A stretch of DNA of 64,000 bases from assembly GCA_027627225.1 (NCBI GenBank), contig CM051033.1:12341558-12405557 (forward strand), read 5' to 3'. The translations under genes and the position numbers were made by a program. This document shows positions 33,730-47,085 of the stretch, piece after piece. Each line of letters starts with the position of its first letter. Positions within the stretch are counted from its first letter, which is position 1. Under the pieces are notes generated by a model. That model was not told the DNA's origin. It did no database searches and worked only from the letters and a program-made list of their open reading frames with translations. This DNA comes from Congeria kusceri (Eukaryota > Mollusca > Bivalvia > Myida > Dreissenidae).

Positions 33730-35880
33730 AGAACCTATTCTGCAATTACAATGCGATCTATATTTTACAGTTTCGGAACTACTTGTTCGAGTTGTTTATT
33801 GGCAATTTAACAACGAAATGTTTACGCTAGTCATGTTAGAATGATATTTTGACCATAAATACAGTGGTTAATTTTGACGCACTATCAACGATGTATGCCT
33901 TTATGTATGTAAAATTGCAGAACGCTACAGTGACTAAGTACAGATTCCATATTTGTACATTATAAAGACAGGATATTGCTATTTGAAACAGAACATAATA
34001 AAACTTAAAAGACTAGTACACGATATTATCCATTAGAAAGGGGATATGCTCTATTTTGTACAGACTATTAGTCGAATTCATTTTCAGAATATTGATTATT
34101 AGTACCAGGTGCATTAGGACACCACATGAAGGTTCGTCTATTTCAAAAACACACAGGTAACACACGTTTTTGCATTTGCAATTTTAATAGTCACACATTT
34201 TTTCAGTTATTTTGTTCCAATATACTCCACACATGTCATCGTAATGTACAAACGACGCATCTGAAAATCTTAATAATTTTCATAATTACTATTAGCGCAT
34301 TCTTCTCAAAGTTCTATACATATAACACGTCAGAACAAAAACCATATATACATACATTTATGTTAAGATCATGTGACAGTCACACTCATTCTAACTAGTA
34401 CAATTTCATTCACTGCTTTCACTAAGTAAAAACGTAATACCATATGTATATAAACACAACGTGATTCAGAATTCAAACAAATGCAGTGAATTTACATGAA
34501 CTAAAACTGATTTTCACCAGTTTTAATTACAATGGTATTTACGTATAAACATCACTAGTTAACTAAAATAGCTGCTTTCGAGACAAATGGAATATTTATT
34601 AATCAATTCATGGTGAATTAAAAAGCACTGTGTAGAAAATAAAACTGGAATAAATATTAACGTTACGACCAAATTAAAGTTGCAACACAAGTAACAGATC
34701 AACATTAAAACTAAATTTCAGTTGACACAAAACGTAACAATACTCGTACTGAACAGTCAGTGCGTCAAACAACTGATATTAGAATTCTACATTTGACATA
34801 GCAAAAGCAATATATTTTATTTATATTTATATCAATTAAAGTACATTTCTCGACTAAAACTACCTCAACAATAAACAATAACTTTATGTAGACATAGAAC
34901 CATAGACAGTAACATAATAATTATTGATCTGATTTTTGTGCTAAATTACACAGCAGTAATTGAAACAGATTGTCCGATAGCTGATGAAGCTTGATCTGCA
35001 TAGAAGAACGAACAAAATAAACGGAACAAGGGACACAACTCAAAATACCAACATTGCAACAAGTCAGACTGGGTTACCTAACTTGATCATTTACACCGCA
35101 CATTTTTTTTACATGCTATTTCCGAAATTTTACCATGACCATCAGTATATTATCATAACCAATGAAACTTGTATCAAACTTTGCGCAATCAGTTGAACCA
35201 AATAATAAGAATCTAACATTGAAAACTGTTCCTTTATAATCACTTACAAGGTATAGCTCAGTTTATAGCCTATTATACACAGCAACATTGTAAAATCACA
35301 TTTTCATGCTCACAAAATAACCAGTTCCTTTCTAATTTTCATGTTCACTAGATAACTAGTTCCTTTCTAAATACAATTATCAGCCACACATGTACAACAC
35401 ACTTTTCTTTGAGCGAAAACTTCTACTGGTATACCTTCTTAATGTAATCTAGACATATCTGATTCCCAAATGAACATTGTAAATTGTAAAATTTTAATAA
35501 ATAACAGACACAAGTCTTTCCATTATAATATCCATTTAAATGATTTGCCTTTTTTTTTTAAATAAGCTGCGTACATGCTTTATTTACACATTCCTGAAAA
35601 ATCACACAAAAAATAAAATCAGGGTGTACATTTACGCTGAAAGTTTCACACTTTTTTGTACACATGGAAATGAAAAACAGAAGCATGAAATTTATCTGTT
35701 AGAAATGTGAATATGTAGAAATGCCCTATTTAAAACATTGTTACTATCTTCATGTCTACTACATTACACAAGATTGCTTTTTAGCTGAACCATTTTCTGA
35801 CTTAAACTTTGTTTACCCCCATAACTTTTGGACTGAGTGTACACTTACCCCAATGAATTCTGGTTAGGGTATTCAATCCA
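33730..35880. other. No gene seen
   Basis: About 2 kb of AT-rich sequence with short frames only; no splice-consistent coding segment was found on either strand. Confidence 0.55.
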
Positions 35881-35884
35881 TACT

Positions 35885-36184
35885 AAGGCGTAAAAAAAAT
35901 AAATGTTTGTTTCAAGTTACCCGACCTACCCTAAAAAAATGCCCCGATCCTAGAACATTTTAGTGGGTTTGTCAGATTGATTTTTGTTTTATTTACCTTT
36001 TTCAATAATTTAATGTGTATTTGGATAAATAAGTGTTTTGTTTTGATAGTATCCACTTATAAACAATGTTTAAGGATATTACTTATATGTTTTGAATATT
36101 TATTCAGTTTAAGAATCTTCAAGTTTACTATTTAAAAAAAAATGGGCATGTGACCTGAAACGAAAAATTTTTTTTTACGCCTTA
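35885..36184. mobile_element. MITE with AGGCGTAAA... termini, second copy
   Basis: Inverse orientation relative to 20415-20780. It shares the interior AGTATCCACTTATAAACAATG and AACATTTTAGTGGGTTTGTC. TA is present just outside both ends. Confidence 0.8.
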
Positions 36185-36426
36185 TGTACTTATACCAATA
36201 AGAATCAAACTGTTATGTTGTTATTATTGTTGAAATCACATGAATAATGTTTACGAATATATTTGTACTTTCTTTGCTAAAGAAATGTTCTTTATTTTTT
36301 CTCAGCATGTTCAATGTAGGGCATATGGAATACGGATTTTAAAATGCATCGAAAATATATGCAACTAAACTAATTATCATTACACCATGAAATTCAGTGA
36401 ACAGTTCAACTGGCATTAAGCATATC

Positions 36427-36627
36427 AATAAGAGCTGTCTCAGGACAGCGCGCTGGACTATTCATACCTCTTTGTCACTTAAGACATAGTGAAGTTTTAA
36501 TTGAATATCTGTAGAAGATATAGAGATAGGAACTTGTATGCAAACCTTAACCATAGCATTGGTTAACGCCGACAAACGGGTGAGTAGAATAGCTCCGACT
36601 ATTCGGTGAATGGTCGAGTTAAAAACT
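36427..36627 (+). mobile_element. Pearl-like element without core repeats
   Basis: Head AAGAGCTGTCTCAGGACAGC hairpin then GGACTATTC, and tail GACTATTCGGTGAATGGTCG then AGTTAAAAA. It is about 200 bp and has the family's ends but no tandem core. Confidence 0.6.
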
Positions 36628-36728
36628 GTTTACAAATTACTAATGCACAAAAATTAACAAGGAGTGTGTAATAACAATACAAAAGCACTTCGGTTGCTGT
36701 ATTACCATGTCACTAACTTACTACACAA

Positions 36729-36987
36729 GAGGCGCGTCGTCAGAAAACCGGTCTTAATGCATGTGCGTAGTGTCATCCCGGATTAGCCTGTGCAGTCCGC
36801 ACAGGCTAATCCAGGATGTCACTTTCCGCCTACATTGAATTTATGTTTAGAAGAGACTTCCTTGAAACAGAAAATGCCATAAAAGCGGAAAATGCAGTCC
36901 CAGTTTGGCCAGTGCGGACTGCACAGGCTAATCCGGGACGACACTTTACGCACATGCATTATGACCAGTTTTCTCATGACGTGCCAC
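36729..36987 (-). mobile_element. Double-hairpin palindromic MITE, copy 5
   Basis: Full-length, minus orientation. The second arm is degraded on one side (AGTTTGGCCAGTGCGG). Confidence 0.9.
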
Positions 36988-37369
36988 ACATATACAATAT
37001 CGTGTGTAACAGATCTAGGATATCAGTATACATGTAAACGGGAAAGAACTAGGCTAAGGAATGGTACTGGCAACTGCTCAAACGGAGAATGGTGGAAAGC
37101 AAAAACAATTCTTTGTTTGACAGTACCTAATTATTGGCCAATTCCAAAGTTTTCATCATTTTTTATGCTTCAAATTAAGGTTTCTAGACATAATCTCTTC
37201 CAATGTTATTTAAGAAATAATTTTCGATTTAGAGTTGTTGATCGGCTAACATGCAACGATTTGGAGTTCTGACCACCGATACGTGCATCAGAACGAAAAA
37301 TCGTTATCTACTTACAGATAAACAGCGATAAAGCGAAAATTATTTTGATTCTAACATGACCAGACAACA

Positions 37370-38460
37370 TATTCTGTAATTAACATGCAAACAATATATT
37401 TTACAGTTTCGTAATTTTTTTGGGGGGTTAATTTTGTTCTCGAATAATTGTATTTAATACACATTTAATGCGTATTAAATGCTGCGGTATTGGCACCATA
37501 TTTTTTCTGCGTTTTATACGCATTTAATACACTTAAAAATGCAGAAAAAATACACTCATTTCAGAAATAGCTTTTTTATTTTTTGGCATTTTTCCTCCAT
37601 TAACACACTTAAGTCATTAACACACTTAAGTGCATTTAAAGTGTATTTTCTCCTTAAACATGATGGTTACTAAATAGATCTACAGTTTTAATGACTTAAA
37701 ATATCTCAGTACTTAAGACATAGATGACAGTGATCTTTGTATTATTAACATCTGAAAAAAAATGCTATTTTTTTAGATGGTTACTTGGTATTTATTTTTA
37801 CAGAAGCTTAAATTGTTATTATTGTATGCTTTGAAGAGTAAAAAAACAAACAATGATAGACACAAAACTACATGCTTGGATTTTCAAATAAAATTGTTAA
37901 CTGAAACAAAGAAAATGTGATAAATTAATTTGCAAAAATATACAGATTTTTTTTTTATAAAACTGTAACCATACAGTATGTGGCAAACTATTTTCACACA
38001 CTTCTACAACAGAAAAAGAAGTTATACTACAAATGATAAAAGGCATAACAAAATCAATTCGTATAGCAACCTTATATCACATTATTTTTATAACAGTATC
38101 ACAAAATAATAGCACTATTAGAACAACATAGGACTAATTTTTATATCGTAAAAATACATAACAACAGCAGCCGAGCGTAATAGGGAACAAATGAAAACAA
38201 CTATGGTTTTATATTTTGTTGAAAACGTTCGAGAAATGTAATATGTATATGGTAATCGGAAGTTAATTATTTTTGGGCAAGTACAAACTGTGTTTACTTC
38301 TTCAGTTTTTCAAATGATTTATTTCAGTTTTGCACTTTAAAATAGCGATCATTATGACGTATTTAATATATTTGAAGATGAAAAATTAATACACTTCTTA
38401 CTGCTTTAAAAGAAATAAGAAGCAAATTTTACTTGACTTACATAACATGAAAACAAAAAT
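37370..38460. other. No gene seen
   Basis: Very AT-rich. Contains short ACACACTTAAGT-type near-duplications at about 37600-37635. Confidence 0.55.
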
Positions 38461-38464
38461 ATAA

Positions 38465-38713
38465 TCAGGCGTGTCATGTGAAAACCGGACTTAATGCATG
38501 TGCGTAAAGTGTCGTCCCGAATAACAGGCTAATCCAGGACGGCACTTTCCGCTTTTAAGGTATTTTTTGTTTCAAGGAAGTCTCTTCTAAACATAAATCC
38601 ACTAAAGGGCAAAAAGCGCCTTCCCGGTTTAGATTGTGCGGACTGCAAAGGTTAATCCGGGATAACACTTATTGCACATGTATTTAGCTCGGTTTTCCCA
38701 CGACAAACCTCAA
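38465..38713 (+). mobile_element. Double-hairpin palindromic MITE, copy 6
   Basis: Plus orientation. The left palindromic arm is cut to one side (CCCGAATAACAGGCTAATCC), and the right arm has several substitutions. Confidence 0.85.
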
Positions 38714-38794
38714 ATATTCTTTTAATAGACATCAATGACACAACATGACAATAAAACAATTAAAACGCCCATTTTAATAGGTTTACTTATTTAG

Positions 38795-39691
38795 ACAAGA
38801 GGGCCACGATGGCCTAGTTCGCTCACCTGAGTTTAAGGCATCCCAGTTTTGACCCCAGGGGCATCATTTGAACAATCTTTGTAGACGACTGGTATGCAAT
38901 GTTACATACCAAATATGAAACCACTGGGCCTTGTGGTTTCAGAGGAGAGGATTCTTGAAGTAATTTTGCTATTTAAGTCTATACAAACAATGTGACCCCT
39001 GGGGCGTGGCCAGTTTTGACCCCAGGGGCATCATTTGAACAGTCTTTGTAGAGGACCACTATACAATGTTACCAACCAAATACCAAACCTCTAGGCCTTG
39101 CGGTTTCAGAGAAGAAGATTTTTAAAGTCATTTAGCTATTTAAGTCTAAATAAACCATGTGACCCCTGGGGCGTGGCCAGTTTTGACCCCAGGGGCATCA
39201 TTTGAACAATCTTTGTAGAGGACCGCTATGCAATGTTACATACCAAATATGTAACCTCTGGGCCCCGTGGTTTCAGAGGACAAGATTTTAAAAGTCATTT
39301 TGCTATGTAAGTCTATATAAAAATTGTGACCCCTGGGGCGTGGCAAGTTCTGACCCCAGGGGCATCATTTGAACAATCTTTGTAGAGGACCACTAGAGGA
39401 TGCCAAATACCAAATATGAAAGCTCTCAGCCATGCAGTTTAAGAGAAGAAGACTTTTACTGTTTTCACTTTTTAAATCTATTTTTAGCTCTGGTGACCTA
39501 CATATGCAGCAGACCAAAACGATTTGAACAATTTTGAAAGAGGGTCACCCAAGGATCATTCCTGTGAAGTTTGGTGAAAATCTGCCCAGCGGTTTAGGAG
39601 ATGTTGTTTGAATGAAAATGTTAACACACGACGGACAAAAGGTGATCACAAAAGCTCACCATGAGCATGTTGTGCTCAGGTGAGCTAAAAA
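38795..39691 (+). mobile_element. Helentron/pearl-like element with 167-bp tandem core x4
   Basis: Starts ACAAGA-GGGCCACGATGGCC (a hairpin), then GCTCACCTGAG, and ends CTCAGGTGAGC-TAAAAA, its exact inverse. The core marker GACCCCAGGGGCATCATTTG recurs at about 38851, 39018, 39185 and 39352. No coding potential. Confidence 0.8.
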
Positions 39692-40285
39692 CAAAATAAA
39701 TGAATGGAAGTAGATACCAGATATCATAGACACAGACCGCAACAAGATAATGTTTACTATACAACATTCCATAAACGTTAGCATGATTTTTAAATTGGTT
39801 GATGTTATTGTTTTTATAAATGACAGAAGACATGAGAATTATATACAAAGGTTTCCCTGAAGATGTAAAAAGATTATCGTACATAAGTATTTTTTTTACT
39901 GCAAGTGACATTAAATATGCTAGAACCGATATACAGTATGTTACAATGTTATGTTATGCATATATTTTTTTCACTAACAAAATTAACTGGCAATATCTTT
40001 TCAATGTTAAAACAAGTTACAAAGTGTAAAGCGCAATTATAGTAATGCATACATAAGACAAGAGACAATCTTAATTAAAACACCTGAGTTTTCCTAGTCT
40101 GCATCAAAAGCAATTAAAAGTTTCACAAATAAGTATAACTACGAATCAAAGCAAACAAGTTTGTCGTGACCTTATTTAGTAGGGGCTACACATATATCAG
40201 CATCTTCCTTTTAAATTTGTAAAATCACTATCTTTTACCCAAAAGTTGAATTTTCACTTTGTCATATGTTACCCAATATCAAATT

Positions 40286-40528
40286 TGAGGCGCGTCATGG
40301 GAAAACCGGACTTAATGCATGTGCGTAAAGTGCCGTCCTGGATTAGCCTGTGGCTAATCTGGGAGGGCACTTTCCACTTTTATGGTATGTTCTGTTTCAA
40401 GTATGTATCTTCTAAACATAAATCCACTGTAGGTGGTAAGTGCCGTCCCGGATTAGCCTGCACAGGCTAATCTGGGACGGCACTTTACGCACATGCATTA
40501 AGTCCGGTTTTCCCACGACGTGCCTCAT
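40286..40528 (+). mobile_element. Double-hairpin palindromic MITE, copy 7
   Basis: Plus orientation. Both palindromic arms are shortened at their centres (AGCCTGTGGCTAATC and AGCCTGCACAGGCTAATC), as expected when hairpin tips are deleted. Confidence 0.88.
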
Positions 40529-41802
40529 ATACTGTAGCACATTTTTTGGGTGAACATAGGTCCTTGGGTTGATCACTAGTCTTTAAACAACAGTCCAGAG
40601 GCATGCAAGATCCATTTTAAAAGAAACTGCACAATTATTGTCAGCAAAAATAACACTTCAGCTCGTATCGTATAACCAGCAATTTTGTGTATTGAAATGG
40701 TTGCGGAGATTTTGCCAATTGTTTTAATATGTCAATTCTTATTACTAACATGTTCGTCAAAAACAAGTATGATACTGGTATAACCTTAGACACAGAGGTG
40801 TGATACCATACTGGTGTATCATGCACTGGGAAAGGGCTATTTCCTTAAAAGCCCACTATTATTTAGCGATTTTATTTTGGGGTTATGGCGCCACGACGAA
40901 AAAATCCAAAACTGTATGACAGCAAAGGTTACATGGTAATTTCCAACAACTTAGAATATGAACAGTAACGTTTAACTACACCAATATTTCGATTTCTTTT
41001 AGCAGTTGTCAGCATTGTTTTACATTCCAAAGCACTGGCACAGCACACACTACACCACTGCACACAAATCCTAACTTGACTGCATCTCAATGATCTAGAC
41101 CATTTTCAACTCAGTTCTGCAAGCTTTTATCATACTTTTTAGTCATAACCATAAGCCATTTTTGTCAAAATTAAGTAAACTAATAAGTGTTGTTTTTTCT
41201 GAAAGTCATCGCAATCTTCTATGTTTACTAAACAGTTTTGCATGGAGTCAGTGATTTTTAACTACAATAAGAATATTGAAAGTATTGAAAATTTAGGTTT
41301 TTCTCCGACCAATGACAAATGATACATTTTGAATGTGCTCAATATTGAGTGAACACCGGGTAATAATTCTGCATGTAACATTTGACAGTGAACACAGTTT
41401 ATACTATACTAGGCGGGTTAGTTTGACCACACGTGGACATAGGACCCGACGGCACAGCAAACATGACAACATTCAGGTGAACGTGTAATGATCATGTATT
41501 GCACTGAGAACACGGCTAACGAGACCACGGAAAACTTGATGCCGACTTAAATCATTGCTTGAAGGGACTCGTGCACAGATTGACAAATTGGCATTTTTCA
41601 ACATTTTTGTCATAGATCCCAAAAAGAAATATATTCTATATAAACAAGCGAAGTAACACTATAGTGTCGTTAATATAGTGTCGTTCATGAACAATCATCA
41701 GTTGAAGTTAATTAAATAATAACGCGTTTGCAATGCTTTTCATCAGTATTTTGGAAAACATGTGTTTTACTGATACAGCATTAAAAACTCGCTACAATGA
41801 TC

Positions 41803-41872
41803 ACAAGTGAGAATGTCCGAGTGGTTAGAGTGTTAGGTTTTTATAACACAGCGGTTTGGGTGCCGGCGAAGA
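41803..41872 (+). pseudogene. Decayed tRNA-like paralogue of 32932
   Basis: Reads GAGAATGTCCGAGTGGTTAG and onward, with a degenerate B box (GGTTTGGGTGCC). The 200 bp upstream matches that of the 32.9-kb copy (both begin near CATTTTTGTC and share a GCGTTTG segment), so a whole unit was duplicated. Confidence 0.5.
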
Positions 41873-41911
41873 CAAATCTCATTATTTATATTTTTTCTTT
41901 ATATAGTACAT

Positions 41912-42177
41912 ATGAGGCACATCGCGGGAAAACCGGGCTTAATGCATGTGCGTAAAGTGTAGTCCCGGATTAGCCTGTGCAGTTTGCATGGCCTTAATCC
42001 GGGATGGCACTTTCCGCTTTTATAGTATTTTCTGTTTCAAAGAAGTCTCTTCTAAACATAAATCCACTGTAGGCGGAAAGTGCCGTCCTGGATTAGCCTG
42101 TGCGGATTGCACACGCCAATCCATGACGACACTTTACGCACATGCATTAAGTCCGGTTTTCCCACGACGCGCCTCAT
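41912..42177 (+). mobile_element. Double-hairpin palindromic MITE, copy 8
   Basis: Plus orientation and near full length. The arms are less perfect (AGTTTGCATGGCCT). Confidence 0.88.
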
Positions 42178-42537
42178 ATATTTGTTCTTCATAAGTCCAA
42201 CTGCTTTAGTGCTTGCTGGTAAGACATTGCAGATAAGACATTAATTGACATTTTTCAAAAATACGAAAATCTGTGAACAAGTCCCTTTAACTTGCCCAAT
42301 ACAACAAGTCCCTTTAACTTGCCCAATACAACAATCCTCCAAGACCCAAAATGCAATGCTTGCTCAACAATTATCCAAAATGTATACATGTATTACTTAC
42401 ATTATCTTGAAAAACCAATAACAGGTTATACAGATTATCTAATACCCGGTACACTTTCCCCTTATATTAAGCAGCGAGTTGCAAATTTCACTGTAACAAG
42501 TAGTTAGCACACCGCTCACCGTTTATAGTATAACACA

Positions 42538-44159
42538 TTAAGGTAGAAAGATCCTAATGACTTCGGAAATACTCGCGAAATATCGGTTAACTTCGGCCTA
42601 TTCGCCACTAACCGTAAATCTAATCGATCTGATCCGGAACAGAAATTATTTTCGCGAAATAAACATTACTTTTCGATTGTTGAGTCATTTTCAATTAAAT
42701 GTGTGAAATAAATGCTTATGTGTGTTTAAAGATGAAAGTAAAAATGTAGCTTGAAGAAAAACAAGGTACTCTGGCATAGGAAATACCGTCAAATCACGTC
42801 ATTGTTGGGAATTTTTGTTTACATTTAATCAAGACATTTTCGCGATATGTCTGGTGTATTTCATTACTTTAAAGTTAAAATAATTATAAATAAACATCCA
42901 AGGAGTATTAGTATTACTGAACATAATTATTCGTATATAAAAACATATCTGCGTGAAGGAGATACGTGCTCCTTGCTGTGAAATAACATTCATTCACACC
43001 AAAAACTTAAAAAACAGAAAAATAGTCAGTCGAGATGGGTGGAGAGCGGAATGTCGGGTTATCGGGTTTGTCGTTCTATTGGATAATTTAAAATACTGTT
43101 CATAGTGTAAACTTGGACCTGTTCCACTGAGGAATTTTGACGAGATCTACCGCTGTAAAAAACATATGAAAATTATGTATCGGCGAAATGATGAGAATGG
43201 TCTAAGATACACCTTCTTTTCCAAAAACAGTTACATTTTACCAATAGTCACAAGCTCCAAGAAGAGTCTTGATGAATTTATCACAAATATTTGCCAGTTT
43301 TTTTAAGCTCTTGTTAACCCAATGTAATGAAAATGTCAATTGAATTTTTTGAAACACACACTTATATAAAAATGTTTATTATTTTTCTGAATTTGGTAAC
43401 CAAGGACATGTGAACCTCAGCTAGTTACATTTGTATTTAAAATGTTTACAAAAAAAACACTATTCCTTTAACATAAATGCAAAAATAATTCATTAAATAT
43501 CGATACTGCTATTAGATTATAATTCGAAGAGAAAAACATATTTTAACATAGAAGGAAAATATTTGCTTTTTTACTTGTCTTATTTTTCATAATTTTCATT
43601 TTTTTTATAAAACATAGGGTTGCTTCACTCCAAATGTTACACCTTGAGATTTTTGTGGTGAACCTATGTCAATTTACACCTTTTTCCTCTCAGATGACGT
43701 TATATTATATTTTGGTATTACTGATTTTGACATACTATGAATTAAAAGTTAAAAACAATACAAAAATTGGTGAGAGGCGTATTTTTACTGTAATGAAATC
43801 TGTTGTTTTTTACCATATGCTTAGCCAAATTTAATGTCATAAGTATTGTTGGTTAACTTTAGTACTTATGTTTGTTATACTGTTTCATAAGATACATCTT
43901 TAACATACAAATTAAAGCTATTCAGGAATAAATAAAATACATTTTGACAATATGTCAGTTATTTTTGTAAGTGTACCCCATCAAAATTTTAGGTTGAAGT
44001 AGAAAAATGAGGGGTTATAACAAAAATCACATTTTTGTCAAAACGTGTGGTTAGATTTTGTTTATATTTCACAGTTAAGTCTCATAATAGATTTAATGAT
44101 CAAAGATAATAAGAAAGTCAAGGGCTGAAAAAAGTCCCATTAGGGGCTTATTACCTTAA
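42538..44159. mobile_element. TTAA-flanked inverted-terminus element, copy B
   Basis: A direct second copy of the 26841-28407 element, collinear over its whole 1.6 kb, with scattered substitutions and small indels, including an insertion near 43398-43430. It is also bounded by TTAA. The right terminus is more decayed (GGGGCTTATTACC). Confidence 0.82.
43166..43306 (+). CDS. Short ORF inside copy B of the TTAA element
   Basis: 47 codons: MKIMYRRNDENGLRYTF, then SKNSYILPIVTSSKKSLDE and a divergent end. It parallels the ORF in copy A from its KIMYRR segment on. One A fewer in a poly-A run shifts the upstream part. Confidence 0.25.
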   Translation: MKIMYRRNDENGLRYTFFSKNSYILPIVTSSKKSLDEFITNICQFF

Positions 44160-44521
44160 AATGTTCAACAAAGTATAGTAACAGGGTTCATACAAACTGT
44201 TGAAACCAAAATTTCCATGATTTTTCCATGACATAGCTCAGTTTTCCATGATACAATCCGAACATACCAAGGTCAAAATAGTACATTGATATATACATTT
44301 TATTTGCTCAAAATAATAAAATTACGTTTTTAGGCTGATTCACGCTCTGTAGAACAGAATAGTATAGAATTGCTTGTAGCGTTGCAATACATGTCTCACC
44401 CTCATTACGCTCTTGATTTGGATTTTTTGTTTGAATGGATTTGATAATGTTTATGCACTTACATATTTCAGAATACTTGTTAAATTTCCATAATTTTTGA
44501 AAATTCTGTGACTTCCATGCT

Positions 44522-45078
44522 AACAAGAGCTGTGAGAGGTCAGCGCGCTAAACTATTCGAAGCATTTCAGTTGGTACATATTTTTTATAGTAGAAGGGAC
44601 ATACATTTGTTAAAATACATAGCTTTTAAGTGAAGCCTTGAATAGTTTATAAATGTTTGGAACAAAAACTTTAACAACAAAGTCTATGTAAAAAGTGGGC
44701 TAACTCTGTCAAAATACAAAACAGAGTTATAGGGAATGTTGCCCTTGATACTGAAGTTGATGACAAAGTTTAGTTCCAAGTTTCAAGTGAATAACTTATG
44801 TAGTTTTGAAATTACCAAACTTTTGAATATCAACTTTAAACAGAAAATCTAAGTGAAAAAGGGGGCATACTCTGTCAAAATACAAAACAGAGTTATGGGG
44901 AATGTTCCCCCTGACACTGGAGTTGATGACAAAGGTATATTCCAAGTTTCAAGTGAATAACTTATGTAGTTTTGAAGTTACAAGACTTTTGAATAAAAGC
45001 TTGAACCAAATTCAGACGCGGATGCCGACGCCAGAGGTAGTAGGACAGCTCACCTATTCTTCGAATAGACGAGCTAAA
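44522..45078 (+). mobile_element. Short pearl-like element, about 166-bp core x2-3
   Basis: Starts AACAAGAGCTGTGAGAGGTC and CTATTCGAAG and ends TTCGAATAGACGAGCTAAAAA. The core unit is the same family as the large array at 53684-58297, so this is a compact relative. Confidence 0.8.
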
Positions 45079-45149
45079 AATCCAAATTATCAAGATTCCA
45101 TGATTTTTCCAGATCTGTACGAACCCTGTAGTTATTTCCACATTAATAA

Positions 45150-45371
45150 ATGAGGCTCGTCATTGGAAAACCGGACTTAATGCATGTGCGTAAAGTGTCG
45201 TCCCGGATCAGCTTGTGCAGTCCGCACAGGCTGATCCAGGACGGCACTTTCCGCCTAAAGTGGATTTATGGTTAGAAGAGACTTCCTTGAAACAGAAAAT
45301 ACCATAAAAGCGGAAAGTGCCGTCCCTTTACGCACATGCAATAAGACCGGTTTTCTCACGACGCGCCTCAA
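45150..45371 (-). mobile_element. Double-hairpin palindromic MITE, copy 9
   Basis: Minus orientation. One whole palindromic arm is lost (GTGCCGTCCC runs straight into TTTACGCAC), leaving a single-hairpin derivative. Confidence 0.87.
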
Positions 45372-46260
45372 ATAGAGTTGTACATCTGAGACTAACCAAA
45401 CATGCCTCCACACATACTTTATGCCATTTTTTTTATTCCAACCAAAATATTCCCCCAAAAATCATTTAAACTTCATAATACGAGCAAATTCTTTTAGCCT
45501 AAACTTGTCAATCATCAAAACAAGACTGCCGATGAAAACATAAGCAGTTGTTTAGAATTCAACCTTTCGTTTTTGTTTTTACAAAAGACACAAACAATAC
45601 ATATACCACCTGTCAGCACAAATCGAATCTCAACATCAACAAATACATGTACTGATAAACATTTACCTTATTACAGAAAGTGTATTTCTCCAATCAAATC
45701 ATTTCAATGACACACACAAAATAGACTAAAACAGCATATTTTGAACATGTAGGCGAGAATATAGTGATGGTGAAAATTAACATATTCAATATTTTTCCTT
45801 CTGGTACAATTATTTTCATGCTAATAAATTTAAAATTTAAAATGTATTGTTTAACTAAGAGTGATTTACAAAGTATTATGTTTACAATCACAAGTTTACC
45901 ATAAATTGTTGGTGTACAAGCACTGTATATGAAATTTTATTCAGAAGTCTTCAAGTTTGCATTAAATTTTGGTGATTTATCCAGTAAATCCCCTGGCTCC
46001 AAATTTTCTTTCGCCAAACTGACCTAACTCCGTCTAAATTCTTCTCATTTTGAGTATGTTATGGGGTTTTAAGAAGAAAAAGTTGCAGCCAATGGAAAAT
46101 CCGTTAGCCAAATGTTTCAGTTTTCTCTTATCATAGTCACTAAGTGTATATACGTATGGAACATTCAACAATCATTGTTACAAGTACCTGTGAACTGAAA
46201 CAGAACTTGTTTTCACTTAAGATGGCTAAACTGTATTCAATTAGAACTTCTTACGCAGTA
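45372..46260. other. Region 3' of CTDNEP1, no further gene seen
   Basis: May contain the CTDNEP1 3' UTR end: a minus-strand AATAAA is readable near 45936. No coding segment. Confidence 0.4.
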
Positions 46261-46267
46261 CATGTTG

Positions 46268-46555
46268 GGAACGATCTAGGATCAAAAAAGGTACAGGGTG
46301 CTGCTCATAAGGGGCCGGGGGGGGGGGGGGGTATTTTCGTTGGTATTTTCTAAATAAATTATAAGTCCATGGCATTTATCAGATACATGCTTCTAATTAA
46401 GGTTTTTAAACATAGTATATTCATTGGCCATTCAATGTATGCAAAAATATATTAAAATTCAAAAGATATTCAATATGTTTGTGTTGACCAGCCCAGAGGG
46501 GCAGCAAGAGGCAGGGTGCTGCACCCTGCTATTTTGGTCTATATCTTTCCCTAGT
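46268..46555. repeat. Interspersed repeat with GGGTGCTGC ends, copy 1
   Basis: Bounded by GATCAAAAAAGGTACAGGGT and GCAGGGTGCTGCACCCTGCT. It shares the interior CTTCTAATTAAGGTTTTTAA with 62893-63185 in inverse orientation. Contains a G14 run at about 46318. Confidence 0.75.
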
Positions 46556-46903
46556 CATGAATAAATCAACTCTTTGTGAAGTATTTGTATATACTGGTTA
46601 TCAGTACGTTGTGACATTATGACCAATAATTTCACCTGTCAACTCTATATTTTCCTTAAAGAAATGTTTAAACACTGAGCGAGCATCAACTTTCTATCAG
46701 AATGAAAGATTAACAGATTTCCATCATGATATCTATCAGCCATATTGATAATGGTGTGTGTATACACTCCACTGCATTTTAAAGTTTGGGAATTATGGTT
46801 ACACTCAATTCTGATGAGTAGCTGCGAACCAAAGTCTGTATGCTGGGCTAATATCCATCCGATGAGGTGACGCGGTGTCGTAAAAAAAACAACATTAACT
46901 ATT

Positions 46904-47085
46904 CTACGGACGAGACGATAAGTAGAATCTGTTTTTTATAGCAGGATCCAAGGACTTGTGTAGGTTTCTGCTCAACACTGAGCGAACGTCATTACAAAAT
47001 CTAAGTGCGTCCAACATTGGTAATAAGCACAACAGTGCCGTATCTGTCGCGTCGCTAAACCATGATGTGATTGGTATGGCATTGT
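46904..47085 (-). CDS. CTDNEP1: CTDNEP1 exon 7 (C-terminus, stop)
   Basis: 182 nt after a TCTATTTCAG acceptor. The split codon G|AC begins [19 protein letters not shown], then [24 protein letters not shown], and an unexpected tail [17 protein letters not shown] before TAG. The family normally ends a few residues after RNLH with HRLW. Either this lineage has a new tail, or a frameshift or alternative splice lies here. A truncated SINE sits about 25 bp beyond the acceptor, inside the intron. Confidence 0.88.
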
